Shown piece after piece: positions 1 to 10,879 of a DNA stretch of 64,000 nt (the first letter of the stretch is position 1; every line of letters starts with the position of its first letter). A program made the translations under genes and the position numbers. The notes beneath the pieces are model-generated. The model made no database searches. It was not told the origin of the DNA and saw only the letters and a list, made by a program, of their open reading frames with translations. Source of the DNA: Zasmidium citrigriseum (taxonomy: Eukaryota; Ascomycota; Dothideomycetes; Mycosphaerellales; Mycosphaerellaceae); the NCBI GenBank assembly GCA_002786025.1, contig NHNW01000054.1:1-64000 (forward strand), read 5' to 3'.

Positions 1-530
1 AAAATCTCCGTAGATAGATAGTATTTTTAAAGGGTTCGCGCCCCGAGTTAGTAGATTACCTCGCTCTAATACGGAGAAAGCTCTCGTTTTAAACGAGAGC
101 TTATCTTCTTTATAGTATAAATAGCGAGCTAAATAATATATATATAGAGCGAGTTAAGGCTCGGCTTAGGTAATAAAACCGTAGATCCGCTAGTATCGGT
201 ACCCAGGATAGAGGTATTTAAGGATTCGGCTAAGACGAGAACCCTATATACTACTACTACTACTATATCTACGGTTAAGACGAGAAACCTAGATATTAAG
301 AGTATTATACGTAATAATAAGGAGGAGGAGGCTAACCTATTTATAGATAGTATAGGGGATTCGTTTAAGACGTATACCCTATCTACTAGTACTAAAAGCC
401 CTACGGTATCTATCTTATTAGTTAAGACGAGGAAAGTATTTATAATATCGACGGTAGTTATTACTATAGATAATACTACGATAGCTAACTCTACGTTTAA
501 AACGAGCCTAGAAACTAGTAGTTCTATAAC

Positions 531-549
531 GGCGGCGGCGGCGGCGGCG
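531..549. repeat. GGC trinucleotide microsatellite
   Basis: About six copies of GGC stand out inside otherwise TpA-rich RIP-mutated DNA. GGC lacks CpA and TpG and so is not a RIP target, which may explain its survival. Confidence 0.8.
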
Positions 550-1799
550 CCTACTAGACGATAATATTTTAAACGGTTTACTACTACTACTATTATTACG
601 AGCCTCGGGTAACGTACTTAACGAGATATTATATATTCTTCGAAAGCTAGGTAAATTGCTCCTCTCGCTCTTTAGCCTACGTAGCTTCTCGTTATTAACG
701 AGTTCCTCTTAGAGCTTATTTACTACGAGCCTTCTTTACTAGCTACGCCGCTAGTTATATTTCTAGCTATATTAGCTACGGAGGAATATTCTTATTATTC
801 GTTTTAACCGGAGCCTAGGCTAAGTCCGTAGTATTCGTTTAAGACGGTCGCGCCTATACTATAGAAGGTACCGTAACGTTACGATCTACTAGCTCTACGA
901 AGAGTCGTTTACGATAGTTACCGTAGGTTCTAGTACCTAGGCTAGTCTATCTTCGTACTATACGAGTAAGATTATACTTCGTAATTCCTCGTTTACGACG
1001 CTTAGTCTTAAGAACTCGTATATCCCTAATATACCTCTCCTCTTCTTCCTCTTTAGCTTCTTCGTCTATAACGGTAGTATACTAAAACTTATTAAAATCC
1101 TTCGGGTCTAACGGCTTATTTACCTCGAGTCGTACCTCGATAAGGTAAGAGTATAGCTAGCTAGTTATTCTCGTATATATACCTATATACGGGCGGAGTA
1201 CTCTTATAGTAGTAGTATCTATTTCCTCTTCTTCTAAATCTTCGTTTTTAACGTCTTCTCGCTACTATTGCTTTTTTCGCTAACGACGAGCTACTTATAT
1301 AAGAGAGTATTATTCTAGAGTCTCTCGAATCGCGTACCTAAAGATCTTTCGTTATAAACGATAAAACTTTCTAGGTAAGCTAAGTAGCCTTTCCTCGGTC
1401 TCCGTTAAAAGATACTATATAATTTTAGACGATTAAGTACTCTACTATAGAAGTAACTTTTCGATTAAACTAAGAAGATTAGAGCGTAATATTTAAAGCT
1501 AACGTTTAATAGCGCTATATACGCCTTTAACTCGAGACGTTACTCGAAGACCGTATTAAAGTTCTCGGTTAAGATAAAAAGCTATAAGATACGGTAAGAA
1601 GTCCTTATAGAACTATTCTCGTTAAAGGTATTTGTATCTATCGGGCTAGATCTTCTCGAGCTCTATATATACTTTCTTAAAGGCTTCTTTAGTTAGGGCG
1701 AAGATTATAATCTTAAATATATCTATAAATTTAACCGTCGTATCGTCGTTAATCTAGTTACCCTCTAGATCTTCGGTATCCTTAACTTATAGAAACTCG

Positions 1800-2130
1800 A
1801 TACGAGTATACGCTATTATATCCTTTTAGAAATACTATAAATAGATACGGATAGAGGTATCTAGAAAGACCGTCTTAATCGTAGAGAGATACGCCCGATC
1901 TCGATTATAAAGTATTATAGAAGGGAATATAATTCGTTCCTTACGAAGAATCTCTCGTATCCGTTAAAAAACCTAGAGGAACTTCGACTCGTCCTTACTT
2001 ATAAGGACTACTAATCTAAGCTAAATCGTTCGGTTTAAACTATAAGCCGTAATAATATTATAAATAGGACGCTTATAGGTATTCGTTTTATACGTATTAT
2101 TAATAAGAAGGTTATATAGGAACCTTCGCT
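1800..2130 (-). pseudogene. MULE transposase core, inactivated
   Basis: Minus-strand frames here carry the order of motifs expected for the DDE catalytic core of MULE transposases: a DNTYKTN-like motif with N replacing D, then RPIYNI, then a run ending in an FLRERI-like helix, ILYNRDRAYLSTI, and FLDTSIRIYSI. Stops interrupt every frame, mostly TAG/TAA that can be explained by C-to-T or G-to-A change. It cannot encode a working enzyme. Distances between motifs are about right for the family, but residue-level identity is low. Confidence 0.55.
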
Positions 2131-3306
2131 AGAACTCGAGACTATCTAGATAGATAAAGAGGATCCTTTCTAAGTTTTCGTTCTTATCGAGATCCTTCTT
2201 TACCCGAAAGCCTTCTTCTATAAGGCGACTAAGTATAGTAGAGGTAACGCTCTATTTACGAAGGATAATCTACTAGTATTACTATCGGATATTATTAATA
2301 TCCTTTATCGTTTAAGACAAATTAGGGAACTTCCTTTAGATTAAGGCTAATATTTACTTTGGCGTAAGAGAGGCTTAACTTCCTCGAAGAACCTTACTTA
2401 CGAGTTCTTTATTTCGTTTAAAATAACGAGTATTAGCTACTTAGCTAGCTATTCGGAGTAGATAGTTATAATATCGGCTAAGGCGAGTATATATAATCCG
2501 TATTTAGCCGTCCTTTAACTCTCTAACGTACTACAATTTTATTAGATATTATAACTTATATAACGACGTCTTCCGTCGACGCTCTTCTAGCTTCTAGTTA
2601 TTTTAGGTATTACCTCCTCGTCTATAACGTATAACTCTTCGTACGCGGCCTCCCTTATTTCTCGTTAAGTCGATAATAAGCTCGTATCTACGCTCCTTTA
2701 TAAACTAGGTTACGAATACCTTTAGCTCTTAGAACGTTTTAAATATCTCCTCTAGTAGAGGAGGGGCTACGAAGAGTTCCTTAGGTTCGTCTAAAACGTT
2801 AGAGTTATTATTAGATTCGTTACGGCTTCCGCTTAGCTCTTCTTCGTACTAGGCGTTATCTTACCCTTCTTCGTCTTAAACGTTATCTTACTCTTTAGTA
2901 CGGATATCTAATACGTCCTCGTTAAGGATAAGAAGTTAAGGATTAATCTCGCTAGGCTAGGCTAGCTAGCTACGTAGAAAGTCCGCTATATCTTCGTTTA
3001 GATTAAGGAGTTAAAGTTAATTATAGTCGGGCTCGAGGAGCTAGCTACGAAGGATATCTACTACTATATCTTTATCTATATCGAGAAGTTAAGGGTTAAA
3101 GGCTTAAGGATCTATTTAGCTTAGCTAGATTAGCTAGCTACGAAGGACGTTATCTACGAGGAATTACTCGAAGATATCTATATCGAGGTTAAAGTCTTCG
3201 TCTATAGCGAAAGGTTTAAGAGTTAGGGTAGATATAATAGCTTTAGAGAGGTATTCGTTTAAACTAAAGGTAAGGTAAATAGAGATTAAAGGTAGACACG
3301 TCTGCA

Positions 3307-3323
3307 CGCGATTTCAAATCGCG
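3307..3323. repeat. Perfect 17-nt palindrome at the RIP boundary
   Basis: CGCGATTT and AAATCGCG are perfect inverted repeats around a single C. It sits a few bases past the point where CA and TG dinucleotides reappear, so it could mark the terminal inverted repeat of the MULE remnant or its target region. No partner copy is visible because the other end is outside the window. Confidence 0.6.
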
Positions 3324-3381
3324 TAGATCACACGATACAGTAGATATAGATAGATACAGTAGAAATTAATACATATGGGAA

Positions 3382-3423
3382 GTGACGCTCCCTAGCAAAT
3401 CCAGGTGACGCTCCTTAGCAAGT
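3382..3423. repeat. Short direct repeat, 23-bp unit, two copies
   Basis: GTGACGCTCC followed by TAGCAA occurs twice with a 23-bp period, with few differences. It lies between the RIP block and the FSH1-like gene. The rest of 3295-3832 shows no gene; it presumably holds the promoter and 5' UTR of that gene. Confidence 0.6.
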
Positions 3424-3832
3424 TCGGAACACGGCGAACCACTGCGAACGGCTGCAAACACATGTACGAGACCTTACAAATGCAGTACTTCCCGACTCTG
3501 AAAATGGAAGGGATCTGGTGCTTCACTACCATATCTGGATTCTAGTCCAGACCTTATCGATGGGAGTGGCTTCGTCGAACATGTGTTCCCACGGCCCGAT
3601 GCCAAATCCAGACTTGACACAGGCACCGAAGTCTACTTCTCTTTTGCACGAGTCAACATCTAGGTCTCCACTTCGTATATGGCTGGATGAAGGCATTGAG
3701 AAACATAAAGCACGGGTGATGTGTTGAGTTCCTGTTTCGGTTCGACAACGAGTTCAATCTTGCCTCGTCGTTCATTCTCTTCTCGCAATAGTGCTCTTTC
3801 GTTCGCTGTTTGACATTTTCCAGAATCTCGTC

Positions 3833-4923
3833 ATGCTCACCCGACTCTCTCTCGCTCTCAGTCTGGCTCCTGATGCATTCGACGACGATGTCGCGTTGAG
3901 ACTCGTCGCAGAAGAAGAGGTGGAAAAGCCGCTCATGCCTCCGCGTCGACGGAAGCTACGTATATTGGCCCTCCATGGTTGGTGATACAATGCTATCGAG
4001 ACTTGCAATATGCTGACTTGCTTCATCCAGGATTTGGTCAAAGTGGCGACTACCTTCGCATTGCAATGAAGACTGGACGGTTGACGGAGCTTTTGACCGA
4101 ATCGATCGACAGCGGATTGCTCTCTCAGTACGATGGCGTGGAATGGCTTTGTCCGGATGCCCCTCTTCGACTCATGCCTGACACTCGATACGACGATGGA
4201 TCGCTGGACGATGTCGATATTTTCGCATGGTGGAGAGTACTCGACTTTCACATCCAACATGAGCATCTTTACCGAAGCTTGGAATATCTGGTTCGATACT
4301 TGGAAGAGAATGGACCCGTCGATGGAATCGTTGGCTTTTCTCAGGGTGCCGCCGTTGCCATGATGCTTACGGCTTTATGTGAGGATACTCCTGAGCGACG
4401 GGCTGCGCTGGCCACACAAGGTGCATCTTGCTTCATACCGCCTCCTCAGGCACCCTTCAAGTTTGCAATCGCCTGCTGTGGTTTCGAGAATGCCCTGCAG
4501 TACTATGGCGGCTTCTACAGTCCGAAGATCACGACACCGTCCTTACATGTCGTCGCCGAGTTCGATACCATGGTCAGTGCCGAGCAGTCTGCCAGTCTGG
4601 CAGCATCATGCAAGGATGCTAAGATGATCAACTTCCGAGGAACGCATCATGTACCAACAGACCGAGCGACCCTTCGGGAGATGGCTTCGTTTATCTCCAA
4701 TGCCTGCCGTACGAGCTGCCCGCCATTCTCGTCATATGCCCTACCACCATATCGGCTGGACAAGGAGAATTTGATGACGGTGGACGAGATAGAATCAGAT
4801 GGCTTGGAGAGTCCATTGTCGCCTCGATCGAGCATTTCAAGTTTCTCCAAAGCTCGAAAAACGCATCTCAGGATAACAAGACGGACGACAATTGTTCGCA
4901 GGGTCTCGCATGGGCGATATTAA
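3833..4923 (+). CDS. FSH1-family serine hydrolase
   Basis: Predicted 345-residue protein in two exons, 3833-3977 and 4031-4923. The 53-nt intron (GTTGGT donor, GCTGAC branch, CATCCAG acceptor) restores LRILALHGFGQSGDYLR, the hallmark N-terminal strand and oxyanion loop of the FSH1 alpha/beta-hydrolase family. The nucleophile elbow is GFSQGAA, the acid is in the VVAEFDTMV stretch, and the histidine is in GTHHVP, so the Ser-Asp-His triad is complete. A Ser/Arg-rich tail of about 60 residues follows the domain. Family members are cytosolic esterases, and some fungal ones release products from biosynthetic enzymes; the substrate here is unknown. ATG 3833 is the first in-frame ATG after upstream non-ATG codons. 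The 3' end converges on the next gene, 104 bp apart. Confidence 0.85.
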
Positions 4924-5027
4924 AGTTGGAAAGTGGGAGGTTTCAAGGTCGAGCGTTGACGCAGTCGTTTCGGAATGATGTTTGGCGTTTAGAACTTCAT
5001 TGTACTATACAACTGATGGTTGATCAT

Positions 5028-6110
5028 TCATTGGGATGACCCTGTCCCCTTTCCATCGACTTCCACGGCCTGGACGTTTTTCTCCTGCGTGACGACTAGC
5101 CACAATGTCTGCACACCCAGCCGCAGCTGTGACGTCCATTGCTCGCTCGAGACACTGGCCTTGCCTTTACTCTGTCGACTTGATATTGGAGTGAGGTGGG
5201 AGCTGCTCGCCTCGGGTTGCAGTGAAGAAGAGACTTCCCGAGCTTGCACATCGCCAATCCATTGCCGTAGAGATGCCAATTGACCAACTGCATCGCTGCT
5301 TCCATCGCTCTCCACTGCGGACAGAAACTGCTGATGGGGGATGCCAAGCACAGTGCTCAGCTCGACGGTGTCTAGTAGAAGGGCATGCAGTCCTCTTCGA
5401 TGAAACCAGTCCTTGTTGGCGGTGGCGACGTAGACAGTAGCCCGCTCACGAGGAGTCTTTGGTTTCTGTATCAGACTGAGAGGAGCGTTGAAAACAGAGC
5501 CCACGGCATGCCCTACGGCGCCAAACGTCACACCCAGTGCACCTCCGACAACTCCGAAAGGATTGAAATGCTTGGCCGAGTTGCCCATGTTGCGGAATGA
5601 TTGCTTGACATTCTTGACGTATCGTTTGTGATAATCGTGGATTGACTGAGCGACATCGGTGGCGTGGTGGACGGCTTGTTGAGAGACCTTGGCAGAGAGG
5701 AATGCGGACAGGGTGTCTACAAAGGAGTGCCAGCTGTCGGCAGGGATGCCGTAGGTGAGGAGATCTGTCGGATAGGCGGAGACAAATGGGGCGTCTGGAG
5801 AAGGCGAGCATTGAGGGATGGCCAAGGGCTTCTGAAAATCGACAGCTGTCTCGTAGGAGGGTAAGTCGGCGGTAGGAAAGTTGAAGGGAGCGGAGGCCGT
5901 TGGCCCTGAGGGCGCTGGTCCTGCCGTGGTTGGTTCTTGGGGTCGGGAAGTCTTCTCGGGTGGTGCGGTTGAAGTGGAGGGTCCGGATTCGTCTGCATAG
6001 GAGGGAAGCTCCTCTTCATTCAATGTCTCGACTTCCGCTCGTTCAGATCCAGCGTCGGATAGCTGGTCGGTGCTGGTCCGCTGGGGGAGGGGCTTCTTGA
6101 GGTCGGCCAT
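5028..6110 (-). CDS. Unrecognised fungal protein with LPSY motifs and Gly-rich segment
   Basis: Single-exon gene for about 360 residues, starting at the ATG of MADLKKPLPQ. The first ~110 residues are rich in Pro, Ser, Thr and Glu and contain two acidic LPSY motifs (EELPSYADE and ADLPSYETA). A folded part follows with a helical stretch (FVDTLSAFLSAKVSQQAV), a basic YHKRYVKNVKQ region, and a glycine/alanine-rich hydrophobic segment (VVGGALGVTFGAVGHAVGSV) that could associate with membrane. The C-terminal third includes ANKDWFHRRGLHALLLDTVE. The pattern looks like a conserved fungal protein of unknown function, but I do not recognise a named family. The LPSY motifs could be partner-binding sites; that is inference. 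Confidence 0.7.
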   Translation of the reverse strand: MADLKKPLPQRTSTDQLSDAGSERAEVETLNEEELPSYADESGPSTSTAPPEKTSRPQEPTTAGPAPSGPTASAPFNFPTADLPSYETAVDFQKPLAIPQCSPSPDAPFVSAYPTDLLTYGIPADSWHSFVDTLSAFLSAKVSQQAVHHATDVAQSIHDYHKRYVKNVKQSFRNMGNSAKHFNPFGVVGGALGVTFGAVGHAVGSVFNAPLSLIQKPKTPRERATVYVATANKDWFHRRGLHALLLDTVELSTVLGIPHQQFLSAVESDGSSDAVGQLASLRQWIGDVQAREVSSSLQPEASSSHLTPISSRQSKGKASVSSEQWTSQLRLGVQTLWLVVTQEKNVQAVEVDGKGTGSSQ

Positions 6111-6403
6111 GGCGATGTGAAGAGGCAAGAAAGGGTGATGTTTGGGGAATGGGGATTTGGCCACCTGAGATACTTATCATTTACTGGGAACTACACAGCC
6201 CTGCATTGGCGTGGTGTGATTGGCCGTGTCGGTGGGCATGCCCGCAAGAGGTGAAGTCGCTGGCCCAGGCAGCCAAGTTTTTTCAGCTCGGATTCGCTTG
6301 AGCCAGCACGTGATTGAAAACTCCCTTATCATTTCGGTCGGAAGCGACTAAAAGTACACCCATTCTAGTCTCACTTGCACACAAGCCTCCACACTTTCAT
6401 ATT

Positions 6404-7526
6404 CTACGCCTTGAAGTTCTCGGCAACAAACTCCCTCCAGCTAATTGGCTTCCTCAAGCCAGCTTTGGCCACCAGCGCGTGTCCCTCTTCGATGGCACCC
6501 TCGGGCTCTCCAGCGTAGTATCCAGGGTTGTAGATGAGCTGCCAATTGCCAGTCATCTCTTCCTTGGCCTTCGGAGGCAGGAAGGAGCTCCAGAAGTCCC
6601 AGCCGAGGTTGTTGTAGACGGCCTTCTGGCCCGTGACTTCGGTGAAAGTGGCGACGGCCTCGTCTGGAGTGACATATCCTCCACTGGCAACGATGCGCTT
6701 GTTGAGAGTTTCCGGAAGTTGAAGAAGAATTGCCACCACGAATAGGCCGGCATCAGATCCGATATCGATCAGCGGGATCTTGACAGTGCCTTCGAATGGC
6801 AAGCCGAGTGCGTACTGGCCTTCGGGGTTCTGTTCGATGTCAGCGCAGGCCAAGCAGGTTTTAATTGGGAGTCAGACCTTGCGGAAGAAGCCCAAGAAGA
6901 AAATGTCAAACACCGAGGGCATGAAGTACGTTCCAGGAACTCCAACCGAGCGGGCGTACTCTTCAATCTCCGCTTTGCCGTCGAAGTGCTTGACGGTGGT
7001 GATGCGGCCGTTGGTTTCTGGAGGCCAATGTCAATGAATGAAGAAATATCGACCATGTATATGCCCACCTTTGCTGACGTTCACCAGTGAAGAGAAGATC
7101 AAGCGGTCAACGTTGGCTGCCTTGGCCGCATCGACGATGTTCTTGCCCTGTCGGATCTCTGTGTCCTTGTCTGCGGTCTCCCAGACTGGTCTTGTAAGAG
7201 AAGATAGCAAACGAGGAGGGAGGCTACTCACAGTTCGTTACTCCGAAGACGATGCTGGATCCTGCCACGGCTCTGGCAACGGAGTCCTTATCATTCAGAT
7301 CTGCCTGAGGGAGATGTTAGAGGTGGCTATTCACAAGAGGCAGGAATCTTACCGAGACGACGTCTACTCCTTTGCCCTTTAAGCCCAGTGCAGCAGATTT
7401 ACTAACATCGCGAGTGATGGCGCGGATGCTGTAAAGATTGGAAAGCTCTGGATGAGCAAGAACGTGGTTGATGACTGAGCCACCTTGTCGGCCAGTGGCC
7501 CCGAAGACGGTGAAGATCTTGGACAT
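6404..7526 (-). CDS. NmrA-like NAD(P)-binding protein
   Basis: Five exons on the minus strand: 7526-7353, 7304-7232, 7185-7069, 7017-6878 and 6829-6404, giving 309 residues, the usual length for NmrA-like proteins. The N-terminus has the dinucleotide-binding GATGRQGGS motif (about residues 9-17). The spliced frame reads continuously through VFGVTNFWETADKDTE, RLIFSSL and TYFMPSVFDIF to the C-terminal WREFVAENF. All introns are 46-51 nt. Family members sense NAD(P) redox state or act as short-chain reductases (Aspergillus NmrA controls the GATA factor AreA); enzyme or regulator cannot be decided here. It is divergently transcribed from the dehydrogenase at 8087. Confidence 0.88.
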
Positions 7527-8086
7527 GGTGAGTATTGTGGTGTTGTTTCTTTGATTTGATCGATGCTGTGGCTGATCGTTCAAGTAGCTGCTCGTCACTC
7601 CATTTATGTGTGCTTCCACTCGGATTGGAGTCCAACACGGCGCCGCATGTTGGCCATATCATTCGCCTTCTCGGGCTTTCAAAAGGTCATGAAAAGAGGG
7701 TTGTGGCGTTGGAAGAGCGGCGTACATTGTAAGATCGTAGACATTCTCGCAGATGTCGGTCGTGATTTCTGTGAGTACGGTTAGAGTACATCTGGACCAT
7801 TCGGTAGGTGTGGCACTAATACCGAATAGAGCACATAATTGGTGGCCGCAATTTCCGGCTAAATGCCCAAAGTGGGTACGATTTGGCAGGTTTCGCGGGA
7901 GACAATCCTTCCCACGATCCTGCTGTCGGTGCATATACGGAGCCGGTCGCCGCCGATGGCCCGATGTTTGTGATGGTATGCCGATTCTAGGTGTATATTA
8001 AGCAGGTTCGGGAAAGTGAGCGGTTATATATCAATACTAACCGTTAAGATGAAGGAAAGACTCGTACCACCCCCCGTCGTGTTACT
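7527..8086. promoter_or_regulatory. Shared divergent promoter region
   Basis: The 560 bp between the start codons of the NmrA-like gene (minus) and the 6PGDH-type dehydrogenase (plus) contain no supported gene and must hold both promoters. Head-to-head placement of two NAD(P)-binding proteins suggests possible co-regulation, which is inference. No specific binding site could be assigned. Confidence 0.5.
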
Positions 8087-9137
8087 ATGGCCCCACGAGT
8101 AGCATGGCTTGGCCTTGGAAACATGGGTTATGTGCGTTGCCATCGATCGAGGAGAGAATTGATTCTGACTTTATTTCAGGCAATGACTAGGAACATGATC
8201 AAGAGAGCGAACCTGGATGATACTGTCGTCCTATTCAACCGCACGGCGTCTCGGGCCGAGAACTTGAAAGACGAAGTGGGAACCACTCGAGCCGTCGTAG
8301 CCACGAGCATTGCGGAAGCAGTCGCAGCCGCAGAGTTGATCTTCACATGTTTAAGCAACGATGAAGCTCTCAAGGAGACTATGGAGCAAGCGCTGGAGGT
8401 CGACGTCTCGGGGAAGACCTTCGTCGATTGCTCGACTGTTGATCCGGACCTTGCGAACAAGATCTCTTCCAAGGTTGGCACTCGGGGAGCCGGCTTTGCG
8501 TCAATGCCCGGTACGTCGTCCGAGATTAAGAGTGATGGATGCTGATTGATTAGTCCTCGGATCACCAGGCGTAGCATCGAGTGGACAGCTCCTCTGTATC
8601 TTGGCCGGTCCATCTAAAGTCGTCGATCTGGTCACAACGTACACGAAAGGAGTAGTAGGGCGGGAAGTAATTGTGTTTCGGGATGAATTGCCGGGCAAGT
8701 CGCAGCTTCTCAAGCTGATCGCAAACATATTCATTCTCAACGTTAATGAGGTCGTTGCGGAGGGTCTTACGTTCGCGGAGAAGGCGTCGGTCGAACCACG
8801 CAAGCTGCAAGAACTACTGTCGCTGCTATTTGGTGGGCCGTACACTGTGTACTCGGAGAGGATGGTTGGCGGTGCTTATAAGAAGGATGTAAGTCAGGAC
8901 CTCGAACGACGTTTGCGGATGCTGATTGATTGTCAGGCGCAAGTGCCAGTGGAGATGGCTCTCAAAGATGCTCGGCACGCCCTGAAGATTGCCGGGAGGG
9001 TGGGATGTGTCATTCCAAGTCTGGAGCTCGCAAAGCAGAGTCTGGAGGCGATCGAAAGAGACAATGGGCCAAGAGCAGACTCGTCGGGTGTGTATGGTGT
9101 GTGGCGGGAGAGGAATAGTTTACAGTTCGAGAACTGA
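8087..9137 (+). CDS. NAD(P)-dependent 6PGDH / 3-hydroxyisobutyrate dehydrogenase-like protein
   Basis: Four exons: 8087-8131, 8180-8510, 8554-8888 and 8937-9137, giving 303 residues. The N-terminus MAPRVAWLGLGNMG holds the GxGxxG nucleotide-binding loop (residues 9-14). VVLFNRTASRAENL marks the second strand and cofactor-specificity region, and FVDCSTVDPD matches the beta-HAD substrate-binding motif. The all-helical C-terminal domain includes the Lys-Leu-Ile-Ala-Asn stretch that bears the catalytic lysine. The third intron (8889-8936, GTAAGT...TGTCAG) is 48 nt and has no in-frame stop, so retention would add 16 residues without breaking the frame. The substrate is not known. The second and third introns end in the same 15-mer (see findings). 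Confidence 0.85.
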
Positions 9138-9192
9138 AAGTATGTGTCTGAGAAGGGTGCCCTCGTCTCGCAAGCACCACCATTTCATCTAA

Positions 9193-9780
9193 TTACTGAC
9201 AGGGAAACCGGCATCGACAGCCGGTCGTGACAGCCAACGTTCCGTAATCATAGCAATCGCAGACATTGGACGGCTCCTGTCTACTGTCCAAAGTCTGGTC
9301 AGGGTGGTCGTTGCGACCAGTGAAGGAGATAACCGCCCACTCCAGTTTCAATGTTTCGGCGGCGTATCTGTCGGATCATGTCAGTCTCGTGCCAAGGTAA
9401 AGGTAACTGGCTGTGGACTGCACTCTTACGATTCGACATGCCACACACCACCGCTGAGACCACCATAATTTCCGTCTGCGTGGACACCGATTGTTCCGTC
9501 TCCATTGGAGTAGACGCGTTCGTTGGTTTGAACTCCGTCGGTCCCTGGCGCAAGGGTTAGACATAGCTCGGAGGTTGCTGGAACGATACATGCCAACGAT
9601 CCAGGCCTTCATGTTGTTGATTGGCGTGTTGATGCCTTTGGGGCCGGGAATGTCTTCGTTCGTGTTGTCAATGCCGATAGTGCATAGGCCCAGCACGGGT
9701 TCGGCTCGGGGTTCCAAGGCGGCCGCATGTGCTGCGGTGAAAAGACTGCTGCAGACAGCCAGAACGACTTGGGCTCGCAT
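9193..9780 (-). CDS. Small secreted cysteine-containing protein
   Basis: Three exons are proposed: 9780-9594, 9544-9430 and 9367-9193, giving 158 residues. MRAQVVLAVCSSLFTAAHA is a good signal peptide, followed by ALEPR, resembling a short propeptide. The mature chain has six cysteines (about 33, 137, 139, 151, 153, 157), five of them in the last 22 residues as a CxC...CxC...C cluster. The first intron is best read as a GC-AG intron (donor GCATGT), because this alone gives the smooth junction AWIVGTDGVQTN; GT alternatives shift the frame. The second intron is ordinary. I recognise no family. Size, secretion signal, cysteines and position next to a transposon block fit an effector-like protein, but function is not shown. 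Confidence 0.55.
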
Positions 9781-10415
9781 GTTGAAAATAGCTGTAAAGA
9801 GGCTGGTCGAAACGCCGGGTTGGCCTTTAACAAAGCAGACGGGTTCTCTTTTGTAGTGCTTTTTGGCCGGGACTCAACAGCACATACCACTCGCGGTTTG
9901 TTAGAGTGGTATGCTATTGGCGGTATACCGCACTTGGTCTAGCAGCAAAGACGTATACTGGAAATCTATCGTACTCTAGTAGATGTAATAAACACTCCGC
10001 GGTCGTTTAGCTGTGACGTTGCAGATCTGCGGGCAATTGCTTATATCGCAAGGCTAGCGAGATACTACGGTTGAGGTGGTATGTTAGATTGGGATGGGGC
10101 TTTTTGCGCCTCTCAAGCGAGGCACTACTAACATACTGTACTTACGTCAAATCAAGTTATTTGGATTATTGGCGCTATTGCGTCGGTAGTCCCCGCCATG
10201 TAGGAAGGGGCAATTCTAGCAAGTTAGGCCCAAGTTCACAAGATTGGGGTACGGAAGAGAACCCTTAGGATTTTGTAGGAAAGGGACTCGACTAACCAAA
10301 TAGTAGGTGTAGGCGAGGAGTGGTCTACGTTTCGACAATTGAGAGATGACGTCTAAGTAGCGTATCAAATCAGTCATTATGTTAACAAGAACAATAGGGA
10401 CGAAATAGGGCATGC
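9781..10415. other. Intergenic sequence flanking the Copia element
   Basis: No supported gene. CA and TG occur at normal frequency, so this stretch is not a RIP target. It presumably includes the promoter of the secreted-protein gene and ends at the left LTR. Confidence 0.6.
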
Positions 10416-10865
10416 TGTTAAAAGTAGTAGCGGAAGTAGTAGAGGGTCGTATAGAGTAGAAGAGAAGTACTTGGATTCATTCTAACTAGCAAGACTATTC
10501 AAACCCTTATATATACGACGATATCGCATCTAGAACGTTCGCATTACTAATGCATACGTCTTATAGAATCTCATAGAATACAGTCGACATATTGATTAGG
10601 AATCGATTAGCAATTGATTAGAAATTAACTGCGATGGATTCCGGTAGCTACTAGAAGGTTCCACGCTAAGCAACCCAATCGGGTATAGCGCCTTCCCGAT
10701 AAGGTCTAGCCTACGGGGGGACAAACCATCTAGAAGGTTCTAGATGATTACGTAAGCCGTCACGTGACTTCCCAACGCCAATAGCCTTGCTTAGTAAGCA
10801 AGGCTATGGGCGTTCGTATAAGCGTTAGATCGCTATAGGCGTTAGATCCTTATAGCCTTTTAATA
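10416..10865 (-). repeat. 3' LTR of the Copia element
   Basis: 450 bp, beginning TGTTAAAAG and ending TTTTAATA on the plus strand (a RIP-altered TG...CA pair). It aligns along its length with 16033-16537. Near its plus-strand right end it carries about 2.5 copies of an 18-bp GCGTTAGAT-containing unit, against about six in the other LTR. Confidence 0.9.
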
Positions 10866-10873
10866 CACCCCCC
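10866..10873 (-). other. Polypurine tract
   Basis: CACCCCCC on the plus strand is GGGGGGTG on the element's coding strand, immediately upstream of the 3' LTR, where plus-strand DNA synthesis is primed. Confidence 0.75.
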
Positions 10874-10879
10874 TAAACT

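Larger units (their letters stand above)
1..3294 (-). mobile_element. RIP-degraded MULE-type DNA transposon remnant
   Basis: This block has almost no CA or TG dinucleotides (none in the first 180 bases), is full of TpA, and has no reading frame longer than a few dozen codons. That is the signature of RIP, which turns CpA into TpA in repeated DNA. Read on the minus strand at about 1800-2130, broken frames still resemble the core of Mutator-like (MULE) transposases: an NTYKTN-type first catalytic stretch, a NRDRAYLST stretch standing for the usual TDRDLALMNA, and a degenerate TPHLLCIWH-like end. The first catalytic Asp appears as Asn, which fits a G-to-A change. The left end lies outside the window. 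The identification rests on weak motif matches only. Confidence 0.6.

Noticed and set aside
1..3294. CRISPR-like or satellite array in the low-complexity TpA-rich block
   Set aside because: Repeats there are irregular, with varying spacing, and are explained by RIP bias and codon repetition, not by regular repeat-spacer order.
3518..3727. Open frame of about 69 codons before the FSH1-like gene
   Set aside because: It starts with GTG, has no recognisable protein, and lies in the presumed promoter and leader region.
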